Positions 20,575 through 31,130 are shown, counted from the stretch's first letter. The stretch: DNA of 64,000 nt from Mycolicibacterium flavescens (GCA_900637135.1 LR134353.1:3224001-3288000); one strand, 5' to 3'. Numbers and translations: made by a program. Notes: generated by a model from the sequence alone, not told the origin.

Positions 20575-21906
20575 ATGACGACCAGCCAGCCAGGGGGCCA
20601 GTCCTCCTCGCCGAAACCCGCTCCCCGGCCCGGACCGCCGCGTCCCGGACCCGTGCCGCGGCCGGGCCGACCAGGGCCGACGGTGGCCTCGCCGCCGACC
20701 AGCGATCCACACCGGTTCGGCCGCGTCGACCCCGACGGCACGGTGTGGCTGATCACCGGCTCGGGTGAACGGATCATCGGATCGTGGCAGGCCGGCGACA
20801 CCGAGGCCGCCTACGCGCACTTCGGCCGGCGCTTCGACGACCTGCAGACCGAGGTCGCGCTGATGGAGAGCCGGCTCGAGACCGGCACCGGAGACGCCCG
20901 CAAGATCAAAACGGCCGCGCAGTCGCTGGCCGAGACCCTGCCGACGGCCCACGTGCTCGGCGACGTCGACGCGATCGCCGAGCGCCTGCAGGCGATCATC
21001 AACCACGCCGACGAGACCGCGCAGGCCGAGAAGGCCAGGCGCGAGGAGTTGCGCGCCGCGCAGACCGCCCGCAAGGAGGCACTGGCCGCCGAGGCCGAGG
21101 ACATCGCCGCCAACTCCACCCAGTGGAAGGCCGCAGGCGACCGGCTGCGGGAGATCCTCGACGAGTGGCGCACGATCACCGGACTGGACCGCAAGACCGA
21201 TGACGCCCTGTGGAAGCGCTATTCGGCGGCGCGCGAGCAGTTCAACCGCAGGCGCGGGTCGCATTTCGCCGAACTCGACCGCGAACGCGCAGGCGCCCGG
21301 CAGGCCAAGGAGGCGCTGTGCGAGCGCGCCGAGGGATTGGCCGACTCGACGGACTGGGGTCCCACGAGCGCGGCTTTCCGCGAACTGCTGAACGAATGGA
21401 AGGCGGCTGGGCGCGCGGCCAAGGACGTCGACGACGCGCTGTGGCAGCGGTTCAAGGCGGCCCAGGACAAGTTCTTCGGGGCGCGCAATGCGGCCAGCGC
21501 CGAGCGCGACGCCGAGTTCCGCGCCAACGCACAGGCCAAGGAGGCGCTGCTGGCCGAGGCGGAAAAGATCGACACCTCCGATCTCGACGCGGCGCGCGCC
21601 GCGCTGCGGGTGATCGGCGACAAGTGGGACGCCATCGGCAAGGTGCCCCGCGAACGCGGCGCCGAGTTGGAGCGGCGTCTGCGCGCGGTGGAGAAGAAGG
21701 TCCGCGAGGCGCAGACGCACGGTGTCGATCCCGAAGCCCAGGCGCGTGCCGACCAATTCCGGGTCCGCGCAGAGCAATACGAGCGTCAGGCGGAGAAGGC
21801 CGCCGCCGCTGGCCGGGACAAGGACGCCGCCGAGGCCCGCGCCAACGCCGAGCAGTGGCGGCAGTGGGCGGACGCGGCCGCCGAGGCGGTCGGCAAGACC
21901 CGCTAG
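20575..21906 (+). CDS. DUF349 repeat protein (Rv2731-like)
   Basis: A 443-residue, largely helical protein. After a Pro/Arg-rich disordered N-terminus (1-42) it contains three DUF349-type helical repeats, each marked by a W..AG..LR...EW pattern ([45 protein letters not shown]). The C-terminus is a charged coiled coil. The family has no established biochemical function. It is a single gene between divergent and convergent neighbours. Confidence 0.82.
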   Translation: MTTSQPGGQSSSPKPAPRPGPPRPGPVPRPGRPGPTVASPPTSDPHRFGRVDPDGTVWLITGSGERIIGSWQAGDTEAAYAHFGRRFDDLQTEVALMESRLETGTGDARKIKTAAQSLAETLPTAHVLGDVDAIAERLQAIINHADETAQAEKARREELRAAQTARKEALAAEAEDIAANSTQWKAAGDRLREILDEWRTITGLDRKTDDALWKRYSAAREQFNRRRGSHFAELDRERAGARQAKEALCERAEGLADSTDWGPTSAAFRELLNEWKAAGRAAKDVDDALWQRFKAAQDKFFGARNAASAERDAEFRANAQAKEALLAEAEKIDTSDLDAARAALRVIGDKWDAIGKVPRERGAELERRLRAVEKKVREAQTHGVDPEAQARADQFRVRAEQYERQAEKAAAAGRDKDAAEARANAEQWRQWADAAAEAVGKTR

Positions 21907-21920
21907 CGTCCGGCTGGCTT

Positions 21921-21985
21921 TTCGCGAGATCTACACCAGGGCTGTGATTCCATCGAGAACACGACCGTGCTGCACATCTCGCGAA
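21921..21985. repeat. Inverted repeat between DUF349 and membrane-protein genes
   Basis: A 10-base perfect inverted repeat (21921-21930 with 21976-21985) has a 45-base interval, between two convergent stops. It could form a weak terminator for both genes. Confidence 0.4.
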
Positions 21986-22008
21986 CCGCACAGCAGCCGC
22001 GGACCGGC

Positions 22009-22662
22009 TCAGCTCGGCCCGTCGGGGTTCTCGCGGTCGTCGGGGTCCTCGCGGTCGTCGGGGTTCTCGCGGTTTCCGAGGTTGTCGGCGTTTCCGAGGT
22101 TGTCGAGTAGACCCTTTTTCTGTTGGTCCGCAGCCGCCCGGCGCCGTTCCTCCTCGGCGGCCAACTGCAGCGCCGTGCGCGACCACACCGCCCTGGCCCA
22201 ATGAAAAGTCACCACTGCCACCGCGATCCACGCGATGATCAGCCCGATGCCCGGTCCCGGGTAGCGATCGGGGGCGGTCTGGCGCGACCACACCGCCAAC
22301 AAACCGAGAAGCGTCGCCACCGTGGAACCCGCCAGCGCGATCCAAGCCAACGCCCAGCGCCGGGTAAGCAGCGCGAGCATCGAGAAGCCGACGCCGAATA
22401 CCAGTACCAGCCAAGCGAATACGCGCAACGGTAGGGTGATCCCCTCGCGCAGCGCCGTTTCACCGCCGAGGAGCACATCCAGACCGCGCACCTCGCCGGT
22501 GTGCGGCAGGATGAACGACACCAGCAGCACAAACACCCCGATGGCGATCACCAGAGCTCGTGCGCCGGGGTCGATCTCGCCCGCTACGCGCCGCTCGGCG
22601 GCCTCGATGTCGCCCTTGAACTCCTCGAAGCCGTTGTCGTCGGGCGCCGTCACCGTGTGCAT
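22009..22662 (-). CDS. Membrane protein with repetitive acidic tail (Rv2732c-like)
   Basis: A 217-residue protein with about four hydrophobic segments between residues 34 and 160 ([17 protein letters not shown] and following). A charged C-terminal tail reads DNLGN and ENPDD-type repeats. The tail is encoded by short tandem DNA repeats at 22021-22105. No function is known. The start overlaps the miaB stop by 13 bases, so it is translated with miaB. M. tuberculosis has a counterpart here of similar size. Confidence 0.78.
   Translation of the reverse strand: MHTVTAPDDNGFEEFKGDIEAAERRVAGEIDPGARALVIAIGVFVLLVSFILPHTGEVRGLDVLLGGETALREGITLPLRVFAWLVLVFGVGFSMLALLTRRWALAWIALAGSTVATLLGLLAVWSRQTAPDRYPGPGIGLIIAWIAVAVVTFHWARAVWSRTALQLAAEEERRRAAADQQKKGLLDNLGNADNLGNRENPDDREDPDDRENPDGPS
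22021..22105. repeat. Short tandem repeats encoding the C-terminal tail
   Basis: About 2.7 copies of an 18-base unit (GTCGTCGGGGTTCTCGCG, with small variation) are followed by two copies of a related unit, TTTCCGAGGTTGTCG. The copies stay in frame and produce the ENPDD/EDPDD and DNLGN residues at the protein's C-terminus. Confidence 0.85.
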
Positions 22663-24203
22663 CCCGTCGCGGCAGCCGGTGTCGCCGGTGCGCCGATGCC
22701 CGGTATACCCAGGCCCACACCGGTGCGCGGGCGAAGGCCTTCGGCGTGGGTGTCGCCGGCCCTGGTGCGCCGGTGGGTGTGCACGGGCGAATCGGCGATC
22801 AGGTGGTGCGGAGCGGCACCGGTCACGGTCGAGGTCACGACGTCGCCGGGGCGGATCTCGAGTCGCTGCGGGTTGAAGTGCACGAGGCGGCCGTCGCGGG
22901 CCCGACCCGACATTCTGGCCGTCGTGGCGTCTTTGCGGCCCTCACCGGCGGCCACCAGGACTTCGACGGTATGGCCGACCAAAGCGCGGTTCTCCTCGAG
23001 GGAAATCTTCTCCTGGAGGTCGATCAAACGTTGATAGCGTTCGCTCACAACGGCTTTGGGGACCTGATCGGGTAACTCGGCGGCGGGGGTGCCGGGCCGC
23101 TTGGAGTACTGGAAGGTGAACGCGCTGGCGAACCGCGCCTGCTCGACGACGTCGAGCGTGGCCTGGAAGTCCTCCTCGGTCTCACCCGGAAAACCGACGA
23201 TGAGGTCGGTGGTGATCGCCGCGTGCGGTATCGCGGCGCGGACGCGGTCGATGATGCCGAGGTAGCGCTCGGCGCGGTAGGACCGTCGCATCGCCCGCAG
23301 AATGCGGTCGGATCCGGATTGCAGCGGCATGTGCAGCGTCGGGCAGACATTCGGTGTCTCGGCCATCGCGGCGATCACGTCGTCGGTGAACTCCGCGGGG
23401 TGCGGTGAGGTGAACCGCACCCGTTCGAGTCCGTCGATGCCGCCGCAGGCGCGCAGCAGCTTGGCGAACGCGCCGCGGTCCCGCGGTTCTTCGGGGTCGG
23501 CGAAGGACACGCCGTAGGCGTTGACGTTCTGGCCGAGCAGCGTGATCTCGAGCACGCCTTGTTCGACGAGTGTCTGCACCTCGGCGAGCACGTCACCGGG
23601 CCGCCGGTCGACTTCTTTGCCGCGCAGGGCGGGCACGATGCAGAACGTGCAGGTGTTGTTGCAGCCCACCGACACCGACACCCAAGCGGCATATGCGGAT
23701 TCGCGCGCGGCGGGCAGCGCCGACGGGAACTCCTGCAGCGCCTCGACGATCTCGACCTGGGCCGTGTTGTTGTGTCTGGCGCGCTCGAGCAGCGTGGGCA
23801 ACGACCCGATGTTGTGGGTGCCGAACACGACGTCGACCCACGGTGCCCGGTCCAGCACGGCGGCCCGGTCCTTCTGCGCCAGACAGCCGCCGACTGCGAT
23901 CTGCATATCCGGGTTGGCCTGCTTGCGCGGCGCCAGGTGGCTGATGTTGCCGTAGAGCTTGTTGTCGGCGTTCTCGCGGACGGCGCAGGTGTTGAACACC
24001 ACGACGTCGGCGTCCTCGCCCTCGGCGGCGCGTTGGTATCCGGCGCCCTCCAGCAACCCCGAGAGTCGCTCGGAGTCGTGCACGTTCATCTGGCAGCCGT
24101 AGGTACGGACCTGGTACGTGCGGGTCGTCGCCGGCGCATGCGAGGACTCGTCGGTCGCGTGCGGGCGAACGGCCCGCTCGGCCGCTCCCTCTCGCGTCAC
24201 CAT
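22650..24203 (-). CDS. miaB: tRNA 2-methylthio-N6-dimethylallyladenosine synthase MiaB
   Basis: A 517-residue radical SAM methylthiotransferase that completes ms2i6A37 on tRNAs prenylated by MiaA. The N-terminal MTTase domain holds the three auxiliary-cluster cysteines ([20 protein letters not shown]). The SAM-cluster motif is CNNTCTFC, and a TRAM domain lies near residues 410-475. A Pro/Thr/Gly-rich tail of about 40 residues follows. An alternative GTG start at 24212 would add three residues. Confidence 0.95.
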   Translation of the reverse strand: MVTREGAAERAVRPHATDESSHAPATTRTYQVRTYGCQMNVHDSERLSGLLEGAGYQRAAEGEDADVVVFNTCAVRENADNKLYGNISHLAPRKQANPDMQIAVGGCLAQKDRAAVLDRAPWVDVVFGTHNIGSLPTLLERARHNNTAQVEIVEALQEFPSALPAARESAYAAWVSVSVGCNNTCTFCIVPALRGKEVDRRPGDVLAEVQTLVEQGVLEITLLGQNVNAYGVSFADPEEPRDRGAFAKLLRACGGIDGLERVRFTSPHPAEFTDDVIAAMAETPNVCPTLHMPLQSGSDRILRAMRRSYRAERYLGIIDRVRAAIPHAAITTDLIVGFPGETEEDFQATLDVVEQARFASAFTFQYSKRPGTPAAELPDQVPKAVVSERYQRLIDLQEKISLEENRALVGHTVEVLVAAGEGRKDATTARMSGRARDGRLVHFNPQRLEIRPGDVVTSTVTGAAPHHLIADSPVHTHRRTRAGDTHAEGLRPRTGVGLGIPGIGAPATPAAATGCTR

Positions 24204-24289
24204 CGAAGTCACGGCCCCATGGTACGGACCGGGCGGTCCGCCGACCCGGGCGGATTGTCGAGTTCCGGGCAGGCATGCCCTTCCCTCGG

Positions 24290-24295
24290 TAAGGT
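24290..24295 (+). promoter_or_regulatory. -10 element of the gluABCD operon
   Basis: TAAGGT lies eight bases before the ATG at 24304, consistent with a leaderless or very short 5' end and supporting that start over the ATG at 24361. Confidence 0.4.
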
Positions 24296-24303
24296 CTGCA
24301 CCC

Positions 24304-25089
24304 ATGAAGATCAGCGAGTCGGACGGAAAAGAGGTCGATCCGACTCAGTCAAGCGTGCCCATGATCTCGATCTCGGATGTCAACAAACACTTCGGCAATC
24401 TGCATGTGCTCAAAGACATCAACCTCGAGGTGGAGCGCGGCGAGGTGATCGTGGTGCTCGGTCCTTCGGGCTCGGGCAAGTCGACGTTGTGCCGCACCAT
24501 CAATCGGCTCGAGCCCATCGATTCGGGCACCATCACGATCGACGGCGAGGTGCTGCCCGAGGAGGGGCGCAAGCTCGCCGAGTTGCGGTCTGACGTGGGT
24601 ATGGTGTTCCAGTCCTTCAACCTGTTCGCCCACAAGACGATCCTCGAGAACGTCACGCTGGCTCCGATGAAGGTGCGCAAGAAGTCCAAGAACGAGGCCC
24701 GCGAGAAGGCGATGCAGCTACTCGAGCGGGTGGGTATCGCCAACCAGGCCGACAAGTACCCGGCGCAGCTGTCCGGCGGGCAGCAGCAGCGGGTGGCGAT
24801 CGCGCGGTCTCTGGCAATGAACCCGAAGGTGATGCTGTTCGACGAACCGACCAGCGCGCTGGACCCCGAGATGATCAACGAAGTGCTCAACGTGATGACG
24901 TCGCTGGCCAAAGACGGGATGACGATGCTGGTGGTGACGCACGAAATGGGTTTCGCCCGCGGCGCGGCCAACCGGGTGGTGTTCATGGCCGACGGCGCGA
25001 TCGTCGAAGCGGCCGAACCCCAGCAGTTCTTCACCAACCCGCAAAGCGAGCGTGCCAAGGACTTTCTCGGCAAGATCCTTCACCACTAG
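24304..25089 (+). CDS. gluA: Glutamate ABC transporter ATP-binding protein GluA
   Basis: A 261-residue ATPase of the polar amino-acid uptake family that powers the GluBCD transporter. Walker A is GPSGSGKS, the signature is LSGGQQQR, Walker B is [12 protein letters not shown], and the H-loop His is in VVTHEMG. It is very similar, as I recall, to GluA of Corynebacterium glutamicum, where gluABCD also lies near recX/recA. The first 19 residues precede the ABC domain; a start at 24361 would give the 242 residues of the Corynebacterium protein. It leads a four-gene operon. Confidence 0.92.
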   Translation: MKISESDGKEVDPTQSSVPMISISDVNKHFGNLHVLKDINLEVERGEVIVVLGPSGSGKSTLCRTINRLEPIDSGTITIDGEVLPEEGRKLAELRSDVGMVFQSFNLFAHKTILENVTLAPMKVRKKSKNEAREKAMQLLERVGIANQADKYPAQLSGGQQQRVAIARSLAMNPKVMLFDEPTSALDPEMINEVLNVMTSLAKDGMTMLVVTHEMGFARGAANRVVFMADGAIVEAAEPQQFFTNPQSERAKDFLGKILHH

Positions 25090-25105
25090 TCGAAAGGAAT
25101 CTCCA

Positions 25106-25915
25106 ATGCCATCCTTTTCCAAGCGCGTTCTGGGAGCGCTCGCGCTCGCCGTCGCGCTGCCACTGTCTGTGACCGCATGCGGCGGGGGTGACGAGGACAC
25201 GATCGTCATCGGCACCAAGTTCGACCAGCCCGGGCTGGGACTGAAGAATCCCGACGGCACCATGAGCGGCTTCGACGTCGACGTGGCCAGGTACGTGGCA
25301 CAACAACTCGGGTATCCCGAGGACAAGATCGAGTGGAAGGAAGCCCCTTCGGGTCAGCGCGAGACGCTGATCCAGAACGGTCAGGTGAAGTACATCGTCG
25401 CGACGTACTCGATCACCGACGCGCGCCAGGAGAAGGTCGACTTCGCGGGGCCGTATCTGATCACGGGGCAGAGCCTGCTGGTGCGCGCCGACAACACCGA
25501 CATCACCGGTGAGGCGTCGCTGGAGAACAACAAGAAGCTGTGTTCGGTGTCGGGTTCGACACCGGCGCAACGCATCAAGGACAAGTACTCCGGTGTGCAG
25601 CTGCAGCAGTACGACACGTACTCGGCGTGCATCGAGGCGTTGAAGAACGGCGCGATCGATGCGGTGACGACAGACGAGGTGATCCTGGCGGGCTATGCGG
25701 CCCAAAGCCCGGGCGCGTTCAAGGTCGTCGGCGGCACCTTCTCCGAGGAGCGGTACGGGGTCGGTTTGAAGAAGGGCGATTCCGAGTTGCTGACGCAGAT
25801 CAACGACGCGCTGGCAAAGATGGAGCAGGAAGGCGCCTGGAAGAAGGCCTGGGACGACAACCTCGGGGCCGCGGGCATTCCCGCGCCGAAGCCGCCGCAG
25901 ATCAACCAGAGCTGA
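25106..25915 (+). CDS. gluB: Glutamate-binding lipoprotein GluB
   Basis: A 269-residue periplasmic-type solute-binding protein (SBP_bac_3 family). The signal peptide ends in a lipobox, LSVTAC, with Cys25 as the lipidated residue, so the protein is anchored on the outer face of the cytoplasmic membrane. The binding-domain landmarks GFDVDVARYVA and YSITDARQEKVDFAGPY are present. AAAGGA precedes the ATG by about ten bases. It delivers glutamate or a related amino acid to GluC/GluD. Confidence 0.92.
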   Translation: MPSFSKRVLGALALAVALPLSVTACGGGDEDTIVIGTKFDQPGLGLKNPDGTMSGFDVDVARYVAQQLGYPEDKIEWKEAPSGQRETLIQNGQVKYIVATYSITDARQEKVDFAGPYLITGQSLLVRADNTDITGEASLENNKKLCSVSGSTPAQRIKDKYSGVQLQQYDTYSACIEALKNGAIDAVTTDEVILAGYAAQSPGAFKVVGGTFSEERYGVGLKKGDSELLTQINDALAKMEQEGAWKKAWDDNLGAAGIPAPKPPQINQS

Positions 25916-25942
25916 CGGACCTCCCCCGCACTAGGAGGTCAT

Positions 25943-26626
25943 GTGGAGGTGCTCCCCGGCTACACCGTCGTCCAGATCGTCGAGGCGTTCTGGACGACGA
26001 TCCAACTGACGGTCTACTCCGGCCTCGGTGCGCTGGTGCTCGGCACGGTGCTGGCCGCGATGCGGTTGGCACCGGTGCCGGTGCTTCGCTGGCTCGGAAC
26101 GTCATACGTCAATGTGGTGCGCAACACGCCGTTGACGCTGATCATCCTGTTCTGTTCGTTCGGGTTGGCCGGGACCATGGGAATCACGCTGGTCGACCCG
26201 AGTTCGCGAACGTCCATCGAGGACAGTAACTTTCGGCTGGCGGTGCTCGGCCTGGCGTTGTACACCGCGGCGTTCGTATGTGAGACGGTGCGCTCCGGGG
26301 TGAACACCGTGCCGCTGGGCCAGGCCGAGGCGGCCCGGTCGCTGGGGTTGACGTTCGGACAGAATCTGCGACTCATCCTGATGCCACAGGCTTTTCGAGC
26401 CGTGATCATTCCGCTGGGGTCAGTGCTGATCGCCTTGACCAAGAACACCACGATCGCCTCGGCGATCGGCGTGGCCGAGGCCGCGCTGCTGATGAAGGAG
26501 ATGATCGAGAACACCGCCGCGATACTCACCATCGGCACCATCTTCGCGGCCGGCTTCGTCGTCCTCACACTGCCGACCGGACTGTTCTTCGGCTGGCTCG
26601 GCAAACGGATGGCGGTCAACAGATGA
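25943..26626 (+). CDS. gluC: Glutamate ABC transporter permease GluC
   Basis: A 227-residue permease with about five membrane segments. The ABC-coupling EAA loop reads QAEAARSLGLTFGQNLRLILMPQA. It starts at a GTG at 25943 only four bases after an AGGAGG site; the GTG at 25949 has better spacing and is an alternative. The stop overlaps the gluD start by four bases (ATGA). Confidence 0.9.
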   Translation: MEVLPGYTVVQIVEAFWTTIQLTVYSGLGALVLGTVLAAMRLAPVPVLRWLGTSYVNVVRNTPLTLIILFCSFGLAGTMGITLVDPSSRTSIEDSNFRLAVLGLALYTAAFVCETVRSGVNTVPLGQAEAARSLGLTFGQNLRLILMPQAFRAVIIPLGSVLIALTKNTTIASAIGVAEAALLMKEMIENTAAILTIGTIFAAGFVVLTLPTGLFFGWLGKRMAVNR

Positions 26627-27504
26627 GTACCGCTTCTGTTCTCTTCGACGCGCCGGGACCACGGGCGCGCGTCCGTAACTGGTTGGTGTCGGCGATCGTC
26701 ATCGTGGTCACCGCGCTCGTCTTGGTCGCCGTGCTCGTGCAGATGGCGGCCAAAGATCAGCTCACGGCGGCCAAATGGGAGCCGTTCCTGACGGCTGATC
26801 TGTGGCGGACGTACGTTCTGCCCGGCGTGCAAGGTACGTTGACCGCCGCCGGGGTGTCGATCGTGCTGGCGCTGATCCTCGGTCTGCTGCTCGGCGTGGG
26901 TCGGCTCTCGACCCACGGCTTCCTTCGCTGGCCGTGCGCGGTGATCGTCGAATTCTTCCGTGCCGTGCCGGTTCTGATCATGATGCTGTTCGCGTTCGCA
27001 CTGTACGCGGCCTACGACATGTTTCCGTCGAAGTATCTGGCGCTGGCAGCGGTCATCACCGGGCTGACGCTCTACAACGGCGCTGTCATCGCCGAGATCG
27101 TGCGCGCCGGCGTCCACGCCCTGCCCCGCGGACAGTCCGAGGCGGCTTATGCCCTTGGCATGACGTGGGGCCAGACGATGCGCTCGATCCTTCTGCCGCA
27201 GGCGATCACGTCGATGCTGCCGGTGTTGATCTCGCAGCTCGTCGTGGTGCTCAAGGACACCGCGATCGGCTACATCATCACGTTCCTCGAACTCGTTCGC
27301 CAGGGCGTGCAGATGGGTACCGCATACGGCAATCTGCTGCCCGCGCTGATCGTGGTCGCGTTGCTGATCATCGCCGTGAACTTCACGCTGTCGTGGGTGG
27401 CGACCCGGGTGGAGGCGCGGATGCGACGTTCGCGTCGCGGTCCCACGCCGCTCGAGACCGAAGCGGTCGAACAGGAAGGCGCACCGGGCGCAAAAGCCGT
27501 GTGA
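26623..27504 (+). CDS. gluD: Glutamate ABC transporter permease GluD
   Basis: A 293-residue permease, the partner of GluC. It has an N-terminal membrane segment at about 20-45 and the HisM-type core, with the EAA loop QSEAAYALGMTWGQTMRSILLPQA. A basic, then acidic cytoplasmic C-terminus follows. Translation is coupled to gluC by ATGA overlap. Its stop abuts the stop of the convergent oxidoreductase gene. Confidence 0.9.
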   Translation: MSTASVLFDAPGPRARVRNWLVSAIVIVVTALVLVAVLVQMAAKDQLTAAKWEPFLTADLWRTYVLPGVQGTLTAAGVSIVLALILGLLLGVGRLSTHGFLRWPCAVIVEFFRAVPVLIMMLFAFALYAAYDMFPSKYLALAAVITGLTLYNGAVIAEIVRAGVHALPRGQSEAAYALGMTWGQTMRSILLPQAITSMLPVLISQLVVVLKDTAIGYIITFLELVRQGVQMGTAYGNLLPALIVVALLIIAVNFTLSWVATRVEARMRRSRRGPTPLETEAVEQEGAPGAKAV

Positions 27505-28326
27505 TCAGGCTAGTTCGGCGCATTTGGCCAGCAATTCATCGTCGGGCGGCTGATAGAAGGACAACACGACATGCTGGCAGCCGAGGCGGTCGTATTCGGT
27601 CAGGGACTCCAGCTGGGCGTCGACCTGATCGGGTTGATCCGGATACAGGAACAACTGCACGCCGCGTCGGATCGACGATGGGTCACGGCCTTCCGCCGCG
27701 CACGCGTCGTCGAGCCCGCTGCTTGCCGCCGCCCACTCCTGGGGCGAGGTGCTCGGCATATTCCATTCGTCGGCATGCTTTGCCGCGACGCGCAACATCT
27801 TCGGCTGTGAGGCGCCGACCACGATCGGTGGATGCGGACGCTGAAGCGGCTTGGGATCGCAGCGCGCCTGCTGCAGCGTGAAGAAGCGGCCGGTGAAGTC
27901 GACCGCCTCTTCGGTCCAGAGCCTGCGGATGACCGTGAGCGCCTCATCCACCATCGCGACCCGCTGTCCCGGCGGTGGGAAGTCGATGCCGTATCCGCGG
28001 TGCTCGCCCTCGTGCCAGCCGGCCCCGAGGCCGAAATCCAGTCGGCCACCGGAGATGTGGTCGACGGTGACGGCCATCTTCGCCAGCACCGCGGGGTTGC
28101 GGTACGTGACACCGGTGACCAGGCAGCCCACCCGGGCGCGCCGCACGACCACGGCCATCGCGGCCAGACTCGTCCACCCCTCGTGGGTCGGTGTCGCATG
28201 ATCGACCAGACCGTAGAAATGGTCGTAGTTCGACACCGCCGGGAAGCCGAGGTCGTCGGCCGTCCGCCAGAACCGTTCGAGGACCGGGTAGTCGAAGGTG
28301 GGCGCCAGCTTGACGGATACCTGCAT
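27505..28326 (-). CDS. LLM-class (luciferase-like) oxidoreductase, probably F420-dependent
   Basis: A 273-residue TIM-barrel oxidoreductase of the luciferase-like monooxygenase family. Typical landmarks are SNYDHFYG near the N-terminus, VTYRNPAVLAKMAVTVDHISGGRLDFGLGAGWHEGEH, and PPIVVGASQPKMLRVAAKHADEWN. In mycobacteria most such proteins use F420, but FMN cannot be excluded. The substrate is unknown. It separates gluD from recX. Confidence 0.85.
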   Translation of the reverse strand: MQVSVKLAPTFDYPVLERFWRTADDLGFPAVSNYDHFYGLVDHATPTHEGWTSLAAMAVVVRRARVGCLVTGVTYRNPAVLAKMAVTVDHISGGRLDFGLGAGWHEGEHRGYGIDFPPPGQRVAMVDEALTVIRRLWTEEAVDFTGRFFTLQQARCDPKPLQRPHPPIVVGASQPKMLRVAAKHADEWNMPSTSPQEWAAASSGLDDACAAEGRDPSSIRRGVQLFLYPDQPDQVDAQLESLTEYDRLGCQHVVLSFYQPPDDELLAKCAELA

Positions 28327-28413
28327 GCAAACTGCTTACGCGGTCGGCGATTTCATTGCAACCGCGCCACGCTGTGCGCCCCGTCGACCCGGCTGCCGGA
28401 CCGTCGCCGCGGC

Positions 28414-28938
28414 CTAGACCTGGCGGCGCTCGCGTTCGTTGGCCACTGCGACCTTGACGACATCGAACGCCATCGTCTGGCTGTAACCACGGCGGGCGAG
28501 CATCCCGACCAGGCGGCGCGCCAGCTTCGCATCGTCGCTGTCGGCCAGCTTCTCGCGGCGCAGCTTGTCGGCGACGAGTCGCTCGGCGCGGGCGCGTTCG
28601 GCACCGGGTTCGTCGTCGGCCAGCGTCGCCTCGATGACCTCGTTGTCGACGCCTTTGGTGCGTAGTTCGGCGATCAACGCCCGCCGGCCTTTTCCGGCGT
28701 TTGCCCGCCGTGATCGGACCCACTGTTCGGCGAAGTCGGCGTCATCGACGAGGCCGACTTGTTCGAGCCGGTCGAGCACCTTGTCGCTCACGTCCTCGGG
28801 ATATCCGCGCTTGGCCAGCTGGCCGGCCAGTTCGGCCCGGGTACGCGCTCGCGCGGTGAGCAGACGCAGACACACGTTCCGCGCCTGCTCCTCGCGCGAC
28901 GCCTCAGAAGTCGACGGGGGCGGGCAGGACTTCGTCAT
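28414..28938 (-). CDS. recX: Regulatory protein RecX
   Basis: A 174-residue modulator that binds RecA filaments and limits RecA activity. It consists of three-helix repeats, with motifs such as [21 protein letters not shown] and [14 protein letters not shown]. Length matches M. tuberculosis RecX. Its ATG lies inside the 3' end of recA (35-base overlap), so it is translated with recA. Confidence 0.95.
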   Translation of the reverse strand: MTKSCPPPSTSEASREEQARNVCLRLLTARARTRAELAGQLAKRGYPEDVSDKVLDRLEQVGLVDDADFAEQWVRSRRANAGKGRRALIAELRTKGVDNEVIEATLADDEPGAERARAERLVADKLRREKLADSDDAKLARRLVGMLARRGYSQTMAFDVVKVAVANERERRQV

Positions 28939-31036
28939 CGGTCACCACGGCACCAATGCCGAGCTTCTCTTTGATCTTCTTCTCGATCTCGTTGGCCACC
29001 TCGACGTTCTCGAGCAGAAAGTTGCGAGCGTTCTCCTTGCCCTGGCCCAACTGCTCACCTTCGTAGGTGAACCACGAGCCGGACTTGCGGATGAAGCCCT
29101 GCTCGACACCCATGTCGATGAGCGAGCCTTCCTTGCTGATGCCCTTGCCGTAGAGGATGTCGAACTCGGCTTGCTTGAACGGCGGCGAAACCTTGTTTTT
29201 GACGACCTTCACCCGGGTGCGGTTACCGACCGCGTCGGTGCCGTCCTTGAGGGTCTCGATCCGCCTGACGTCCATCCGGACCGAGGCGTAGAACTTCAAA
29301 GCCTTTCCGCCCGTTGTCGTTTCGGGTGAGTTGTGCACCATTACGCCGTCGACGAAATAGTTGTGATTGCCCTCGACCTCGATATCGAACCGATTCATCG
29401 ACCGAGTGTGGGGCTTGACATGGACGTCGAGGATCCTTGCCGGCACCAGTCGTTGGGTGGATTCGACAAACTGCGGGCTCACTGTGCTCTGGCCACGGAA
29501 CCGAGGCAACAGCTTGTATTCCATCGAAGGTGCCATGTAGGGCGCCACCAATTCCTGGAACTTCGCGCTGGACGCAGTGGAGAACACCAGCACGGCCTTC
29601 CCCGCCTTACCGGACTGCCGCAACCGCACCTCCAGGCCATGGGTGTCGTGCAGGTAGTCACGCAGCCGGACACGCGTGCCCTCGCTCATCGCCTCAACGC
29701 AGATCTCGATACGTCCGCTACCGCCAGCGGTGCGCTCCTGCAACCCTTTCGAACGGACGGTGAATGCCCCGTCATCCATGTACCAGATGGCCAGCGCCAG
29801 CGGAGTGAGCGCTTTGAGGTACTCCTCGGAAAGGAACTTCTTGCCGTCTCCCAGATACACCGCCCGCTGCAACTCAGCCAACTCGGGCAACGGCGTGAAG
29901 TCGACAAACGTTGCGCCCTTGTCGTTTACGCGGGTCGAATGCTTGATGTTGCCCAGGAGCTCTGTCTTCCATCGCAGATAGTCGACCTGCTTGGCACCGT
30001 GCCCCATCCGGAACCGCACGCCGTTGCGATCCCGCCGGTTGGGCGACAGATTGCCGTCACCCATCAATGAGCCGAGCACCACCTGGAACTGCTGATCGCT
30101 GAGACGATGCGGCTCGGTAGCCATCACACGGTCACCGGCGATGAGGTCGCCCGCTTCCGTCCAGCCGCCTGGTGTACGGATCAGGTGATTGGGCGTCGCC
30201 GCGAACTGCGACTTACCGTTGCCGCCCGACTTTTCGACCGTGAACTGCAAGAACTGCTCGGCCGGACCGTTGTTAAACCAGTTCACGACCTTGCGTGGCA
30301 CGACCCGGTCGGTGTCCGGGTCGTAGGACAGCACCTCGACGTCCATCTTCTGGGTGACGATCTTGCCGATCTTCTCGGTGGTTCTGTCGGCCAACTGCAC
30401 GCGAGTGCTGTAATTGAAACACCCGAACATCACACCGATCTTTTCGCGGAGCTGGTTGATGAAGATCGCGGTGGTGCCCGAATTGCTCAGTGCGCCGGTC
30501 ATCTTGCGCAGCGCCTGGCTCATCAGCCGGGCCTGCAGGCCGACGTGGCTGTCGCCCATCTCGCCCTCGATCTCCGCGCGCGGCACGAGTGCGGCCACCG
30601 AGTCGATGACCAGGATGTCCAGCGCGCCGGAGCGGATCAGCATGTCGGCGATCTCCAGCGCCTGCTCACCGGTGTCGGGCTGGCTGACCAGCAACGCGTC
30701 GGTGTCCACCCCGAGCTTCTTGGCGTACTCGGGGTCCAGCGCGTGCTCGGCGTCGATGAACGCCGCGATCCCGCCGGCGGCCTGCGCGTTGGCGACCGCG
30801 TGCAGTGCGACGGTCGTCTTACCCGAGGACTCCGGGCCGTAGATCTCGATGACCCTGCCGCGCGGCAGGCCGCCGATGCCGAGCGCCACGTCCAGGGCGA
30901 TCGAACCGGTCGGGATCACCGAGATCGGCTGGCGGACCTCTTCGCCTAGCCGCATCACCGAGCCCTTACCGAAGTTCTTGTCGATCTGTGCGAGGGCCAG
31001 CTCGAGGGCTTTCTCGCGGTCGGGTGCCTGCGCCAT
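28904..31036 (-). CDS. recA: Recombinase RecA precursor with intein
   Basis: The precursor has 710 residues. Residues 1-205 and 570-710 join to a 346-residue RecA, the DNA-strand-exchange protein and co-protease for LexA. Walker A is GPESSGKT (67-74), and the ATPase and DNA-binding loop L1 regions are intact. Between IGVMFG and SPETTTGGK, in loop L2, sits a 364-residue intein starting with Cys206 and ending in VMVHN; Ser570 is the +1 nucleophile. RecA cannot function until the intein splices out. M. tuberculosis recA carries its intein at a different site (after VKNK), where this sequence is uninterrupted. A LexA box and a PafBC-type promoter lie upstream; recX overlaps the 3' end. Confidence 0.97.
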   Translation of the reverse strand: MAQAPDREKALELALAQIDKNFGKGSVMRLGEEVRQPISVIPTGSIALDVALGIGGLPRGRVIEIYGPESSGKTTVALHAVANAQAAGGIAAFIDAEHALDPEYAKKLGVDTDALLVSQPDTGEQALEIADMLIRSGALDILVIDSVAALVPRAEIEGEMGDSHVGLQARLMSQALRKMTGALSNSGTTAIFINQLREKIGVMFGCFNYSTRVQLADRTTEKIGKIVTQKMDVEVLSYDPDTDRVVPRKVVNWFNNGPAEQFLQFTVEKSGGNGKSQFAATPNHLIRTPGGWTEAGDLIAGDRVMATEPHRLSDQQFQVVLGSLMGDGNLSPNRRDRNGVRFRMGHGAKQVDYLRWKTELLGNIKHSTRVNDKGATFVDFTPLPELAELQRAVYLGDGKKFLSEEYLKALTPLALAIWYMDDGAFTVRSKGLQERTAGGSGRIEICVEAMSEGTRVRLRDYLHDTHGLEVRLRQSGKAGKAVLVFSTASSAKFQELVAPYMAPSMEYKLLPRFRGQSTVSPQFVESTQRLVPARILDVHVKPHTRSMNRFDIEVEGNHNYFVDGVMVHNSPETTTGGKALKFYASVRMDVRRIETLKDGTDAVGNRTRVKVVKNKVSPPFKQAEFDILYGKGISKEGSLIDMGVEQGFIRKSGSWFTYEGEQLGQGKENARNFLLENVEVANEIEKKIKEKLGIGAVVTDDEVLPAPVDF
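29330..30421 (-). mobile_element. RecA intein with LAGLIDADG homing endonuclease
   Basis: The 364-residue intein lies in frame inside recA. The splicing motifs are block A at Cys1 ([12 protein letters not shown]), block B with [12 protein letters not shown], block F near [16 protein letters not shown] and block G ending VMVHN. Two dodecapeptide endonuclease motifs are present, [10 protein letters not shown] and IWYMDDGAF, each with its acidic residue, so the nuclease may still cut. The insertion point and sequence match the M. leprae-type (RecA-b) intein as I recall it, not the M. tuberculosis one. The DNA looks somewhat less GC-rich than the surrounding recA. Confidence 0.95.
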
Positions 31037-31096
31037 GGTGGTCTCCGTCCTTGGATGTCTAGCTGTTCGGTGATCGGTTTCGATCGGTTGGCCGTG

Positions 31097-31130
31097 ACGC
31101 TAGAGGCAGCCACCGACAAGCCACCGACAA
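31097..31130 (-). promoter_or_regulatory. PafBC-type (RecA-NDp) DNA-damage promoter of recA
   Basis: Read on the minus strand, TTGTCGGTG (31111-31119) is followed after exactly eight bases by TAGCGT (31097-31102). This is the LexA-independent damage promoter consensus TTGTCRGTG-N8-TANNNT. A second TTGTCGGTG copy stands directly upstream at 31122-31130. The -10 is 61 bases before the recA ATG. Confidence 0.8.

Noticed and set aside
28938..30421. A disrupted or duplicated recA
   Set aside because: The insertion is in frame and has complete intein splicing blocks, so recA is an intein-containing gene and not a pseudogene.
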